From contig OZ241850.1 of assembly GCA_965203045.1 (NCBI GenBank), positions 372,001 through 436,000 on the forward strand: a stretch of DNA of 64,000 nt. The letters are read 5' to 3'. The notes under the pieces are model-generated. The model was not told the DNA's origin. It saw only the letters and a program-made list of their open reading frames with translations, and made no database searches. The translations under genes were made by a program, and so were the position numbers. Of the stretch, positions 29,982 to 38,813 are shown piece by piece. Each line of letters starts with the position of its first letter. Within the stretch, counting starts at the first letter, position 1. Origin of the DNA: G965203045 sp965203045 (GTDB lineage: Bacteria; Pseudomonadota; Gammaproteobacteria; PS1; Pseudothioglobaceae).

Positions 29982-31049
29982 TTATCTAAATTTTAGTATC
30001 TCATCAGCTAATTGCAAACAACTATTTGGCATTGCAAGAGCCTTAGCTCTCGTGCCCATTTGCTGGATTTGTTCAGCAGATAAATTGGCTAAAATTTCAT
30101 CCAGTTTTTGCGGGCTTAATTGAGTCTGAGGTAATAAAATAGCCGCCCTATTGTCGCTTAAAATTTTAGCATTAGCATTTTGATGGCCTCCACTAGCATA
30201 AGGAAAAGGCACCAAAATACTTGCGCTACCAGTTAGCATTAATTCTGATATCGTCATCGCCCCAGCTCGACAAATTACTATATCCGCCCAAACATAAAGA
30301 GATGCCATATCATCAATAAATTCAATTAATTGCGCTTTATTTTTGCTGTTTTTATAAAACGCTTTTAACGTTTCAAAATGTCCCTTACCACTTTGGTGAA
30401 TAATATTAAGCTTGGTGGTTAGTTGGGGAATAGTTTTATTAAAAATCGTAGCGCCTAAACTTCCACCAATCACTAATACATTTTTAACAGGCGAAGAATG
30501 CGACCTTTTAGATTGAGGAATAAAAGTGACAGGATTGCCTATGGTTATGGCATTTATTTTGCTTGTAAATGTGTTAGGGAAAGCTTGGTAGGTTTTACTA
30601 GCTATTTTAGCCAAGATTTTGTTAGTCAGTCCAGCAATAGCATTTTGTTCATGAATTAATAGCGGCACACGAAATAAATAAGCGCATACTCCAGCCAAAC
30701 CCGAGCTAAAACCGCCCATAGCAAGCACAATATCGGGTTTAGTTTTGGTGAAAATGACCAAGGTTTGCACCAATGCCAATGCTAATAAAAACGGAGCTTT
30801 TAATAGGTGAGGCAAAGACTTGCCGCGCAGACCGACACTACTAACGGTAAAAAGTGGAAAATGATGTTTAGCAATGATGCGACCTTCCATACCCACTTTT
30901 GAACCAAACCAAATGATATTAATAGTTTTGTGTCTTTTTTTTAATTCTTGCGCCACCGCTAATGCTGGAAAAATATGCCCGCCAGTTCCGCCTGCTGCAA
31001 TTAAAATGGTCTTATTAGTATTTTTGGTAGTGCAATTGCCGATTTTCAT
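29982..31049 (-). CDS. murG: UDP-GlcNAc:lipid I N-acetylglucosaminyltransferase MurG
   Basis: MurG converts lipid I to lipid II at the inner face of the membrane. The sequence has GGTGGHIFPALAVA near the N-terminus, GGFSSGLAGVCAYLF, IHEQNAIAG, VIGGSLGA, and the UDP-GlcNAc site CRAGAMTISELML followed by FPYASGGHQNANAK. About 355 aa, the usual length. The ATG at 31049 is preferred over an upstream TTG at 31055. It overlaps the end of ftsW by 35 nt, so the two are co-transcribed. murC, ddl, ftsQ and ftsA do not follow. Confidence 0.95.
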   Translation of the reverse strand: MKIGNCTTKNTNKTILIAAGGTGGHIFPALAVAQELKKRHKTINIIWFGSKVGMEGRIIAKHHFPLFTVSSVGLRGKSLPHLLKAPFLLALALVQTLVIFTKTKPDIVLAMGGFSSGLAGVCAYLFRVPLLIHEQNAIAGLTNKILAKIASKTYQAFPNTFTSKINAITIGNPVTFIPQSKRSHSSPVKNVLVIGGSLGATIFNKTIPQLTTKLNIIHQSGKGHFETLKAFYKNSKNKAQLIEFIDDMASLYVWADIVICRAGAMTISELMLTGSASILVPFPYASGGHQNANAKILSDNRAAILLPQTQLSPQKLDEILANLSAEQIQQMGTRAKALAMPNSCLQLADEILKFR

Positions 31050-32142
31050 AATCAATTCTAAAAATAATCGCCAAACTAATTACCGAAATAAGCAAGCTAC
31101 TGCCACCAAAACTAAAAAACGGCAAAGTAAGGCCCTTAGTAGGCAGTAGCCCAGTATTAACGCCAATGTTAATAAAAACTTGCAAACTAAACCAAACACC
31201 AATGCCAAAGGCAACAAAAGCGCTATATTTTTTATGTTGATATAGCGCATTATAAGAGATAGCAAACATTTGATAAATTAAATAAACAAACAAAAATAAC
31301 ACCAATAACATCCCCACAACCCCAAATTCCTCACCAATAATAGCAAAAATAAAATCAGTATGCGCATCTGGTAGAAATTGCATTTTTTGCACACTAGCTC
31401 CTAACCCAACACCAAACCATTGCCCTTTGCCAATCGCTATCAAAGACTGAACAAGTTGATAACTTTTGCCATAGGGATCCCCCCAAGGGTCAACAAAAGC
31501 GCTAATACGCGCCAAACGTTCGGGCAAGAATAAAATAAAACTAATGAACCCTACAATACTTGTTAAAATAATTACCATAAAAGCTTTAATTTTAGTTTTG
31601 GCAATAAATAGCATGCTAAGTGTAGTAGTTGTTACAATAAAAAACGCCCCAATATCGGTCTCAAACAATAATAAAATCGCCACAATAAATAATACTAAAC
31701 CAGCAGCGAATAATACCATTATATTACTTTGTATATTGCTTTCCTGACGCACTAAAAATCGCGCCATAAATAGAATCATAGTAATTTTTAATAATTCTGA
31801 TGGCTGAAAATGCAATAACCCTAAGTTAATCCAACGGTTAGAACCTTTGACTTCAACACCAATATAAGGCACAAAAACCAGCGCTAATAACAGCAAAGTA
31901 ATGCCAAATAACACCACAGCTAGTTGCTCAATTTTATCAATAGAGGTATTAATAACCAAAGCCCCTATAATAAGCGCAATAAATAAGTAAAGCAATTGTT
32001 TATTAATGATATGATAGGGGTTGTTATACAATTCTGCCGAATAATAAATTGAGGTGGAAAACAACATCAATAAGCCAAACAAAACCAAAATAATACAGGC
32101 AAGTAATAATTTAGTATTAATGTTTTTAAGCATAATAATCAT
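31015..32142 (-). CDS. ftsW: Cell-division lipid II polymerase FtsW
   Basis: A 375-aa SEDS-family membrane protein with about ten hydrophobic segments. Family marks include GSNRWINLGLLHFQPSEL, the RISAF-DPWGDPYGKSYQLVQSLIAIG loop, LPDAHTDFIFAIIGEEFG, and the FtsW-type end GLTLPFFSFGGSSLL. FtsW polymerises septal glycan with FtsI (encoded at 57041). The start at 32142 has AGGA five bases upstream. The gene overlaps murG. Confidence 0.93.
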   Translation of the reverse strand: MIIMLKNINTKLLLACIILVLFGLLMLFSTSIYYSAELYNNPYHIINKQLLYLFIALIIGALVINTSIDKIEQLAVVLFGITLLLLALVFVPYIGVEVKGSNRWINLGLLHFQPSELLKITMILFMARFLVRQESNIQSNIMVLFAAGLVLFIVAILLLFETDIGAFFIVTTTTLSMLFIAKTKIKAFMVIILTSIVGFISFILFLPERLARISAFVDPWGDPYGKSYQLVQSLIAIGKGQWFGVGLGASVQKMQFLPDAHTDFIFAIIGEEFGVVGMLLVLFLFVYLIYQMFAISYNALYQHKKYSAFVAFGIGVWFSLQVFINIGVNTGLLPTKGLTLPFFSFGGSSLLISVISLAIIFRIDYENRQLHYQKY

Positions 32143-32164
32143 TTTATCCTAGTAACAATAATTT

Positions 32165-32200
32165 ATGCGCCGGTTAAGTTAATTAGCCATTTAGGCGCAT
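32165..32200. promoter_or_regulatory. Long imperfect hairpin between ftsW and gmhB
   Basis: Outer arms ATGCGCC (32165-32171) and GGCGCAT (32194-32200) are complementary. Inner arms GGTTAA and TTAGCC continue the stem with one wobble, leaving a 5-nt loop and a 5-nt bulge. It lies in the 117-bp divergent gap 23 nt upstream of ftsW. It could be a leader structure or operator; the function is unknown. Confidence 0.4.
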
Positions 32201-32259
32201 CTTGCCCTGCAATAAGGTATCATTTTTTTATTTATGGTTAAAATAGACTAACTTAGATA

Positions 32260-32778
32260 ATGAAGGTTGTTTTTTTAGATAGAGATGGTGTTATCAATCA
32301 AGAAATAAGTTATTTGCACCGTATTGAAAATTTTATCTTTATTGATGGTGTCTTTAGCGCTTGTAAACATTTTCTATCTCGTAATTATCATATTATCATT
32401 ATAACTAATCAATCTGGGATTGCCCGTGGGTATTACAAACGTGCTGATTTTTATAAAGTTAATGATTGGATGCTAAAGCAATTTGGTCGTAATGATATTA
32501 CTATTTTGGATACTTTTTTTTGTCCGCATAAGGATAGTGATAATTGCACTTGTCGCAAGCCCAAACCGGGAATGTTGTTAGCAGCTCAAAAAAAACACAA
32601 TATAAATATGACTAAATCATGGATAATTGGCGATAAGGAAGATGACATAACAGCTGCCAATCAAGCTAAAATCAGTAATACTATTTTGGTTAAAAGCGGA
32701 CATAGTATAAGTGAAAAAAGTTCTAAAGCTAAATTTATACTAAAATCTATCAAACAAAGTATTAATACCATCCAATGA
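32260..32778 (+). CDS. gmhB: D-glycero-beta-D-manno-heptose-1,7-bisphosphate 7-phosphatase
   Basis: A 172-aa HAD-family phosphatase that removes the 7-phosphate in ADP-heptose synthesis. Motif I is FLDRDGVIN, motif II ITNQSG, and motif III/IV RKPKPGM with IIGDKEDDI. The Zn loop typical of GmhB is present (CPH near residue 88, then CTC before RKPKPGM). It is the first gene of the operon gmhB-hldD-hldE-gmhA and overlaps hldD by ATGA. A TAAAAT at 32239-32244 is a possible -10. Confidence 0.9.
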   Translation: MKVVFLDRDGVINQEISYLHRIENFIFIDGVFSACKHFLSRNYHIIIITNQSGIARGYYKRADFYKVNDWMLKQFGRNDITILDTFFCPHKDSDNCTCRKPKPGMLLAAQKKHNINMTKSWIIGDKEDDITAANQAKISNTILVKSGHSISEKSSKAKFILKSIKQSINTIQ

Positions 32779-33779
32779 TTTATACAACACAAGACTTCAA
32801 CCATAAAACTATTTTAATCACTGGCGGTGCTGGTTTTATTGGTTCCAACCTAGCTTTTTATTTACAAACCAACTATCCTTATTCGCAAATAGTGGTGTTT
32901 GATTGCTTTAGAAGCGAGGCAAGATTTAGTAATGGCAATCTACAAAGCTTGGGCCACTATAAAAACTTAACTAGTTTCAAGGGCGATGTTATTTGTGGTA
33001 ATATCAATAATAAGGACGACTTAGATCTACTTAATGATTACAAATTTGACTATATTTTTCACCAAGCCGCAATTAGTGATACCAGAGTAAATAACCAAGA
33101 AATTATCATTAGATCCAATGTAAATGCCTTTTATGATTTACTTAATATCGCTAAAAAAAATAAAGCAACAATAGTATATGCCAGCTCAGCCGCTACCTAT
33201 GGTAATCTACCACCTCCACAAACAGTGGGTAAGGAAAACCCAGAAAACCCTTATGGTTTTAGTAAATATGTTATGGATGAAATCGCTAAACGCTATATAC
33301 AAAAAAATCCAGATATGGTAGTTGTGGGTTTAAGATTTTTTAATGTTTATGGCAAGGGGGAATACTACAAAGGCAAAACTGCATCAATGATAGTGCAATT
33401 AGGACACCAAATTTTAGCCAATAAATCACCTAAATTATTTATCGGTTCTCATAACATTTTGCGTGATTTTATCTATATTGATGATGCTATCCAAGCTAGT
33501 ATTAAAGCAGTTAGCCCTAAGCAAAATGGAGTTTATAATGTTGGTGTAGGTGTAGCCCGTAGTTTTGTAGATATTGTCAATATTCTACAACAAGAACTAA
33601 GCACCAAACTTGCTATTGAGTGGATAAAAAACCCTTATACGGGTTATCAAATGCACACTGAGGCTGATATTAATGACACTAAGACTAATCTTGGTTATGA
33701 ACCTAAAATCAGCCTAGAAGCAGGCATCAAGGATTATCTAGCGGAAATTAAAAGATTGTTTAGAGAAAATATTGTATAA
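32775..33779 (+). CDS. hldD: ADP-L-glycero-D-manno-heptose 6-epimerase
   Basis: A 334-aa extended SDR enzyme that makes the L-glycero form of ADP-heptose for LPS. It has the Rossmann motif TGGAGFIGSN, the catalytic ASSAATYG and YGFSK pair (Ser/Tyr/Lys), and the HldD-typical RFFNVYG and LFIGS...RDFIYIDD. It overlaps gmhB by 4 nt and abuts hldE. General sugar epimerases are the alternative, but the operon settles it. Confidence 0.92.
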   Translation: MIYTTQDFNHKTILITGGAGFIGSNLAFYLQTNYPYSQIVVFDCFRSEARFSNGNLQSLGHYKNLTSFKGDVICGNINNKDDLDLLNDYKFDYIFHQAAISDTRVNNQEIIIRSNVNAFYDLLNIAKKNKATIVYASSAATYGNLPPPQTVGKENPENPYGFSKYVMDEIAKRYIQKNPDMVVVGLRFFNVYGKGEYYKGKTASMIVQLGHQILANKSPKLFIGSHNILRDFIYIDDAIQASIKAVSPKQNGVYNVGVGVARSFVDIVNILQQELSTKLAIEWIKNPYTGYQMHTEADINDTKTNLGYEPKISLEAGIKDYLAEIKRLFRENIV

Positions 33780-35204
33780 ATGATAAATATAGCCAATAAA
33801 ACTCCAAAAATTTTAGTCATCGGTGATTTAATGATTGACTACTATTTGTGGGGGAGTTGTCAGCGCATCTCGCCCGAAGCCCCAGTACCAGTGGTAAATA
33901 TTAACCAACAAAATACCACACTTGGCGGGGGCGGCAATGTAATTAGCAACTTAGAAGCGCTGGGAGCACAAGTTGGAGTAATTAGTGTTATCGGCAATTG
34001 CGCCAATGTTAATGAAGTAAAAACGTTGCTTGATAATATTAACATCAGCACCAAACATTTAATTACTCAAGAAGACAGAATCACTAGCAAAAAAAGTCGT
34101 GTTATCGCCTCTGGCCAACAAATAGTCCGTTACGACCAGGAAAATGATTGTGAGATTAATCCCACTACAAAAAATCAAATTTTGGAGATTTTTAAACGTA
34201 TTATCAGTGATTATGATAGTATTTTGTTATCAGATTATGGCAAGGGTGTGCTAACTAATGACCTAACCAAATCAATTATTGCTACCGCTAATAAACATCA
34301 TAAAAAAGTTTTGGTTGACCCTAAAGGCATAAATTACAACAAATACAAAGGCGCGTACTTGTTAACTCCAAACAAAAAAGAAGCAAGCATTGCAACCAGT
34401 ATTGATATAAAAGATACCAAAAGTCTTAGCCACTGCATTAAAAAACTAAAAAAAGAATGTGATTTAGCTGTATCTCTAATTACTTTAAGCGCACAAGGGA
34501 TTGCAATTTTTGATGATAATTTGCGCATTCATCCAACTGTTGCTAAAGAGGTTTTTGATGTTACCGGCGCTGGTGATACTGTCCTTGCCGCTTTGGGCTT
34601 TGGACTTTCTTGCGGACTTGATATTGATGAATCGGTTAAATTTGCTAATCTTGCTGCAGGCGTGGTGGTAAATAAAATAGGTTCTGCCATAGCAACTATG
34701 AATGAAATTATTGCTTATGAATCAAGTCTTAATAAGTCTAGTAGTGATACCCACATTAAAACTTGGGATGAAATTAATTCAATTGTCAAAGAATGCAAAC
34801 ACAAAAAGCAGAAAATTGTCTTTACCAATGGTTGTTTTGATTTGTTGCACATCGGTCATATCAAGTATTTGGAAGCTGCTAAAAATTTTGGCGATGTACT
34901 AATTATTGGTCTTAATAGCGATACTTCTACTACAAATATTAAAGGTAGTAAGCGGCCAATTAATGGACAAGGCGACCGCGCTTACCTACTGGCAGCCTTA
35001 GAAGTAGTGGATTTTGTAGTAATTTTTAATGAGCCTACACCTTACAATCTTATCAAACTAATTAAGCCCAATGTGCTAGTAAAAGGCTCTGATTATCAAG
35101 GCAAGAAAATAGTTGGAGAAGAGCTTGTTGATGAATTAAAATTGGTTCAATTCATAGATGGTAAAAGCACTAGTAAAACTATCAAACAAATACAAAAGTT
35201 ATGA
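33780..35204 (+). CDS. hldE: Bifunctional heptose-7-phosphate kinase / heptose-1-phosphate adenylyltransferase
   Basis: 474 aa, the normal bifunctional length. The N-terminal ribokinase-like domain (~1-315) has GDLMIDYYLWG, GGGGNV and the anion hole/catalytic DVTGAGDTVLA. The C-terminal cytidylyltransferase-fold domain (~340-474) has FTNGCFDLLHIGHIKYLEAAK and a SDTST/KGSKRPING stretch. It performs the kinase and the nucleotidyl steps around GmhB. Start codon directly follows the hldD stop; it overlaps gmhA by ATGA. Confidence 0.95.
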   Translation: MINIANKTPKILVIGDLMIDYYLWGSCQRISPEAPVPVVNINQQNTTLGGGGNVISNLEALGAQVGVISVIGNCANVNEVKTLLDNINISTKHLITQEDRITSKKSRVIASGQQIVRYDQENDCEINPTTKNQILEIFKRIISDYDSILLSDYGKGVLTNDLTKSIIATANKHHKKVLVDPKGINYNKYKGAYLLTPNKKEASIATSIDIKDTKSLSHCIKKLKKECDLAVSLITLSAQGIAIFDDNLRIHPTVAKEVFDVTGAGDTVLAALGFGLSCGLDIDESVKFANLAAGVVVNKIGSAIATMNEIIAYESSLNKSSSDTHIKTWDEINSIVKECKHKKQKIVFTNGCFDLLHIGHIKYLEAAKNFGDVLIIGLNSDTSTTNIKGSKRPINGQGDRAYLLAALEVVDFVVIFNEPTPYNLIKLIKPNVLVKGSDYQGKKIVGEELVDELKLVQFIDGKSTSKTIKQIQKL

Positions 35205-35758
35205 AAACAATTATTGATAATGAATTTGATGCACATATAAAAATAGCGCGCACAATGCACAATTTAAAAGACCAGTTAGCAAAAGCTTCTGATATGTGTA
35301 TTACCAGCCTTAAAAATGGCGGCAAGATTGTTATTTTTGGCAATGGAGGTAGTGCTGCCGATGCCCAACATATTGCTGCTGAATTAGTTGGTCATTACAA
35401 AATTAAACGCAAAGGTTTAGCTGCTATTGCCCTTACCACTGATACCTCAGCGCTAACCTCAATTAGCAACGACTTCGGCTATGACATGGTTTTTGCTCGC
35501 CAATTGGAAGCACTAGTAAATAAAAATGATATTATTATTGCCATTAGCACCAGCGGTAATAGTCAAAATGTATTAAAAGCTTTGCAAACAGCGAAAAAAA
35601 TGGACATAGCTTGTATTGGTTTTAGTGGTAATAACGGTGGCAAAATGAATGATTTATGTGATATTAACCTAGCTATTGCCAGCAATGATACTGCCAGAAT
35701 TCAAGAAATGCACATTCTTATCGGGCATATACTATGCCATTTGATTGAAAATAAATAA
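35201..35758 (+). CDS. gmhA: Sedoheptulose-7-phosphate isomerase
   Basis: A 185-aa SIS-domain protein that carries out the first step of ADP-heptose synthesis. It shows FGNGGSAADAQHIAAELVGHYK, LTTDTSALTSISNDFGYD, ISTSGNSQNVLKAL and the end IQEMHILIGHILCHLIE, all typical of GmhA. It is last in the operon, convergent with waaF 12 bp away. With its three upstream genes it completes the ADP-L,D-heptose pathway from sedoheptulose-7-phosphate. Confidence 0.95.
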   Translation: MKTIIDNEFDAHIKIARTMHNLKDQLAKASDMCITSLKNGGKIVIFGNGGSAADAQHIAAELVGHYKIKRKGLAAIALTTDTSALTSISNDFGYDMVFARQLEALVNKNDIIIAISTSGNSQNVLKALQTAKKMDIACIGFSGNNGGKMNDLCDINLAIASNDTARIQEMHILIGHILCHLIENK

Positions 35759-35770
35759 CAAAATTAGTAA

Positions 35771-36739
35771 TTATTGTTTAGGTGGTAATATCGTTTTAAT
35801 GCTTGCTAGCACCCGCCCAGCCTTGATAGTTTTCATACACCTATGGTGTTTATCGCCTGTTAGCGGACACCTACGTCGCATACAGGGTTGACAATCAAAT
35901 TGTTGTTTTAAAATCACACTTTTTGCATTGCCCCACTGTGAAGTTTCACCATCCTCAGTAGGTCCAAAAATTGCCACTGTCGGCACCGCAAAGGCGGCAG
36001 CAATATGCATAGGACCACTATCACCGGTGATAAATAAATCCAAACCAGCGATACGGTCAATTAATTCATCAATACTAGTTTTACCTGCTAAATTTTGATA
36101 ATTTTTAATGCCATTTTGGGCTAATAATTTTGCAATATCGCCTGCAATATCAACTTCACCAGCACCGCTGAAAATTTCTATATTGTAATCTTTTGCCAGC
36201 TCGCTAGCAACTATTGCAAATTCGGTAGGATACCAACGTTTAGCGCTACCATAAGACGCTCCAGGATTTAAACCTAGTATTTTTTTGTGTTTTTTTTCAC
36301 AAGTCTTGTCTGTGGCACTGCGATAAATTTTAAGGTTCCCCACCTTAAAATTAGCGCCTAAACTATAATTTATAAAATCATTATACCTAAGCACCTGATG
36401 CTTGATGTTTTTATCATATCTCTTATAGTAATAACAATTATTAGCGTTGATAAAATAAACAAAAAACTTAGCTGAGAATTGTCTCCTAAAAGAAAAAACT
36501 ATATCAAATTTTAATTGTTTAGCCTGCTTATAAAGCCACCAATAGCGATTTTTAGCCACCCTACTATTATCAATGATAATGTTTTTAACTTGAGGGTGTT
36601 CCGCAAAAACACCACTAGCAATTTTTGTGCCAAAAATAGTAATGTTCGCATTAGGATAATGCCTGATAACATTCTCAACAGCAGGCGTTGCCATTACAGT
36701 ATCACCAAGCCAAGTTGGTGTTTCAATAAGTATTTGCAA
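35771..36739 (-). CDS. waaF: ADP-heptose:LPS heptosyltransferase II
   Basis: A 322-aa GT9 enzyme adding the second heptose of the LPS inner core at the cytoplasmic membrane face. It has PTWLGDTVMATPA at the N-terminus, LGLNPGASYGSAKRWY, FITGDSGPMHIAAAFAVPTVAIFGPT, and the WaaF-specific Cys-rich end CQPCMRRRCPL...HHRCM. It uses the product of the neighbouring gmhB-gmhA operon. The start codon lies 9 nt after the upstream hydrolase gene on the same strand. Confidence 0.92.
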   Translation of the reverse strand: MQILIETPTWLGDTVMATPAVENVIRHYPNANITIFGTKIASGVFAEHPQVKNIIIDNSRVAKNRYWWLYKQAKQLKFDIVFSFRRQFSAKFFVYFINANNCYYYKRYDKNIKHQVLRYNDFINYSLGANFKVGNLKIYRSATDKTCEKKHKKILGLNPGASYGSAKRWYPTEFAIVASELAKDYNIEIFSGAGEVDIAGDIAKLLAQNGIKNYQNLAGKTSIDELIDRIAGLDLFITGDSGPMHIAAAFAVPTVAIFGPTEDGETSQWGNAKSVILKQQFDCQPCMRRRCPLTGDKHHRCMKTIKAGRVLASIKTILPPKQ

Positions 36740-36748
36740 ATCGTTTTA

Positions 36749-37549
36749 CTATTTGGATAGTGTTTGTGTGAAAGACTCGCCTAAAAAATCTTGCATTAGT
36801 TGCCATGAACGTTTATCAGCCTTTTTGTCATACTCCAAATTAGAGATACTATTGATAGCAGCGTATTTAGCTGCTTCAGGATTAGTAAAAGCATGTTTAG
36901 CATTAGCATAATTTACAAAAACCCAATCAACATTAGACTGTTGCATTGTATGTTGCCAAGTATTAATAGACTCTGGACTGATAAAGCTATCCGCCGCGCC
37001 ATTATTAACTAATATACGAGCCTTAATAACGTTTAGCTGGGGCTTAGTTGGCGGAATTAACGAACCATGGAAACTAACAACAGCATCAAGTTCAGCCCCA
37101 GCATAAGCCATCTGCATCACCGTTGCCCCGCCAAAGCAATAACCAATAGCTGCTGTTTGGTTTGGATTAACTTGTGGATGTTGTTTGCCAACTATAAGCG
37201 CCTTAAGGGCGCGTTGTTGCCAAAAGTCTTTATTTTTTTTAACTGCTTGCACCCAATCTTTAGCTTGCTTACCATGTTTGGTCTGTTTACCACTACCATA
37301 CATATCAATAGCAAAACCAACATAACCAAGCTTTGCTAGCGATTTAGCGCGTTCTTTAGCGTAATCATTAAGTCCCCACCACTCATGCGCTACCAAAACA
37401 AGTGGTTTTTTAGCAGTAATTTTATTATCATAATATAAATAACCTGTTAATTGGACCTTTTGATGTTGGTAAGTTATTTTTTCTTCAACAATCTTAGCAG
37501 ATAATTGAGAGGATAATAAAACTAGTAGTAAAGTGATAATTTTTTTCAT
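36749..37549 (-). CDS. Exported dienelactone-hydrolase-family protein
   Basis: A 266-aa alpha/beta hydrolase with a signal peptide (MKKIITLLLVLLSSQLSA). The nucleophile elbow is GYCFGG, a Cys nucleophile as in dienelactone hydrolases. The likely Asp is in NNGAADSF and the His in AKHAFT. HEWWGLNDY and the oxyanion region are also typical. The substrate is unknown; exported members may hydrolyse esters or lactones. It is probably co-transcribed with waaF from the promoter at 37584-37611. Confidence 0.85.
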   Translation of the reverse strand: MKKIITLLLVLLSSQLSAKIVEEKITYQHQKVQLTGYLYYDNKITAKKPLVLVAHEWWGLNDYAKERAKSLAKLGYVGFAIDMYGSGKQTKHGKQAKDWVQAVKKNKDFWQQRALKALIVGKQHPQVNPNQTAAIGYCFGGATVMQMAYAGAELDAVVSFHGSLIPPTKPQLNVIKARILVNNGAADSFISPESINTWQHTMQQSNVDWVFVNYANAKHAFTNPEAAKYAAINSISNLEYDKKADKRSWQLMQDFLGESFTQTLSK

Positions 37550-37583
37550 AATAATTGTGAGTAAGCTGAATTAAAACTTATTG

Positions 37584-37611
37584 ATTTTAGCACACTAAAT
37601 AATGGTGTCAA
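37584..37611 (-). promoter_or_regulatory. Sigma-70 promoter of the hydrolase-waaF unit
   Basis: Minus strand: TTGACA (37611-37606), 16 bp, TAAAAT (37589-37584). The leader to the ATG at 37549 is about 28 nt. Confidence 0.6.
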
Positions 37612-37662
37612 GACTTGACATTTAAGTTTTAACAAAATGATATTTTATTTAAAATGTTATAT

Positions 37663-38715
37663 TTATTGCAAATTTTGCTTGTTAAGCAAGTTTTTAAAAA
37701 CCTTAAAAGCATAAGTTTTGCGAATTTTACCATTGCGATTATCTACCAAGCCATAGCCTGGGGCTATTAGTTGATGCCAATAAATTCTGCTTACCCACTT
37801 GGTTTTACTAGCAATATTGATGTAATCTTGCATATAACTGGCATAATCAATTTCACTTACACATTCTGCCTCACTAGTCGGGGAAAAAGGAGCGGTATTT
37901 TCAAGAGGCCAATTAACCTCAGTGATGTATAACTCATTATTGGTTTTAGTGGACATAATCATCATTGCTGCTAATAATTTAATTTTATTTTTAATATCAA
38001 AATAGCCGTATTGCCTATTTTGCGGCGCACCTCTTCTATCAACATAAAGTAGAGATGATAATTTATCAAACTTGGTTTTTCTAAAATTAAATAAAGCAAA
38101 AGCGGTGTAGTAATATTCAAAATCAATTACACTAGGACCAATGAGTTTTAGTTGTGGAAATTGCTTATCGCGAATACTTTGGACAGTTTTGTAAAAATCT
38201 AAATATTCACTCACAGCGAAAAATCCCCACTTAGTGCGATTTATCGCATTACCAATTTGGTACTCATCAGCAATAGGGGCAAATTTAGTAAAAATAATAC
38301 TGATATTTTTCTTAAGCAACGCTCTATCGTCAATATGGACTCTATCTTGTAGAACATTGATTAAAATATGCTTATCATCACCAAAACTTTTGGCAAAATC
38401 AACATAATCATTAATGTTATCAATGTCCCAAAGTGGTAATCTAATCAATAAATATTTAACGCCCAGTTCTTTAACTAACGCGTATTGTTGTGTGCCTTTA
38501 TCTAAATTAACTCCGATACCAATCCTAGTAATTTTAGTTTTGAGAGAACCTAAAAAAAACTGCGTTATAAAAGACAACGGAAAAATAAAAATAAACAGCA
38601 ACAACATTTGTAAATATTCCAATAAATATTTACGTTTTTGCCGATTTTTAAAAGCGCGGTCGCTAATAGTATAAGGCTGGTCAGAGTTATAATCCCAGTT
38701 AGGCTGTTGTTGCAT
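37663..38715 (-). CDS. Membrane-anchored glycoside-hydrolase-like TIM-barrel protein
   Basis: 350 aa with one hydrophobic segment near residues 34-54 (LQMLLLFIFIFPLSFITQFFL), so it is probably anchored with the rest in the periplasm. The remainder looks like a clan GH-A barrel: RIGIGVN and LLIRLPLWDID early, EYQIGNAINRTKWG in the middle, LYITEVNWPL late, and RIYWHQLIAPGYGLVD. TEVNW supplies a nucleophile-like Glu. The place where an acid/base Glu is expected after N reads NAIN. The enzyme may be inactive or act differently. It lies among envelope glycan genes, so a role in polysaccharide processing is inferred. Confidence 0.6.
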   Translation of the reverse strand: MQQQPNWDYNSDQPYTISDRAFKNRQKRKYLLEYLQMLLLFIFIFPLSFITQFFLGSLKTKITRIGIGVNLDKGTQQYALVKELGVKYLLIRLPLWDIDNINDYVDFAKSFGDDKHILINVLQDRVHIDDRALLKKNISIIFTKFAPIADEYQIGNAINRTKWGFFAVSEYLDFYKTVQSIRDKQFPQLKLIGPSVIDFEYYYTAFALFNFRKTKFDKLSSLLYVDRRGAPQNRQYGYFDIKNKIKLLAAMMIMSTKTNNELYITEVNWPLENTAPFSPTSEAECVSEIDYASYMQDYINIASKTKWVSRIYWHQLIAPGYGLVDNRNGKIRKTYAFKVFKNLLNKQNLQ

Positions 38716-38813
38716 TTATGCTAAATTGATAAGTAATGTGATTATGCTTTTTGATTAAGGATATTAAATTTTACAATGAATAGTATGATATATAATGTAT
38801 ATTAAAACCTATT

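Noticed and set aside
30874..31149. Plus-strand 91-codon frame opposite murG/ftsW
   Set aside because: Antisense to two clearly recognised genes, no ribosome site.
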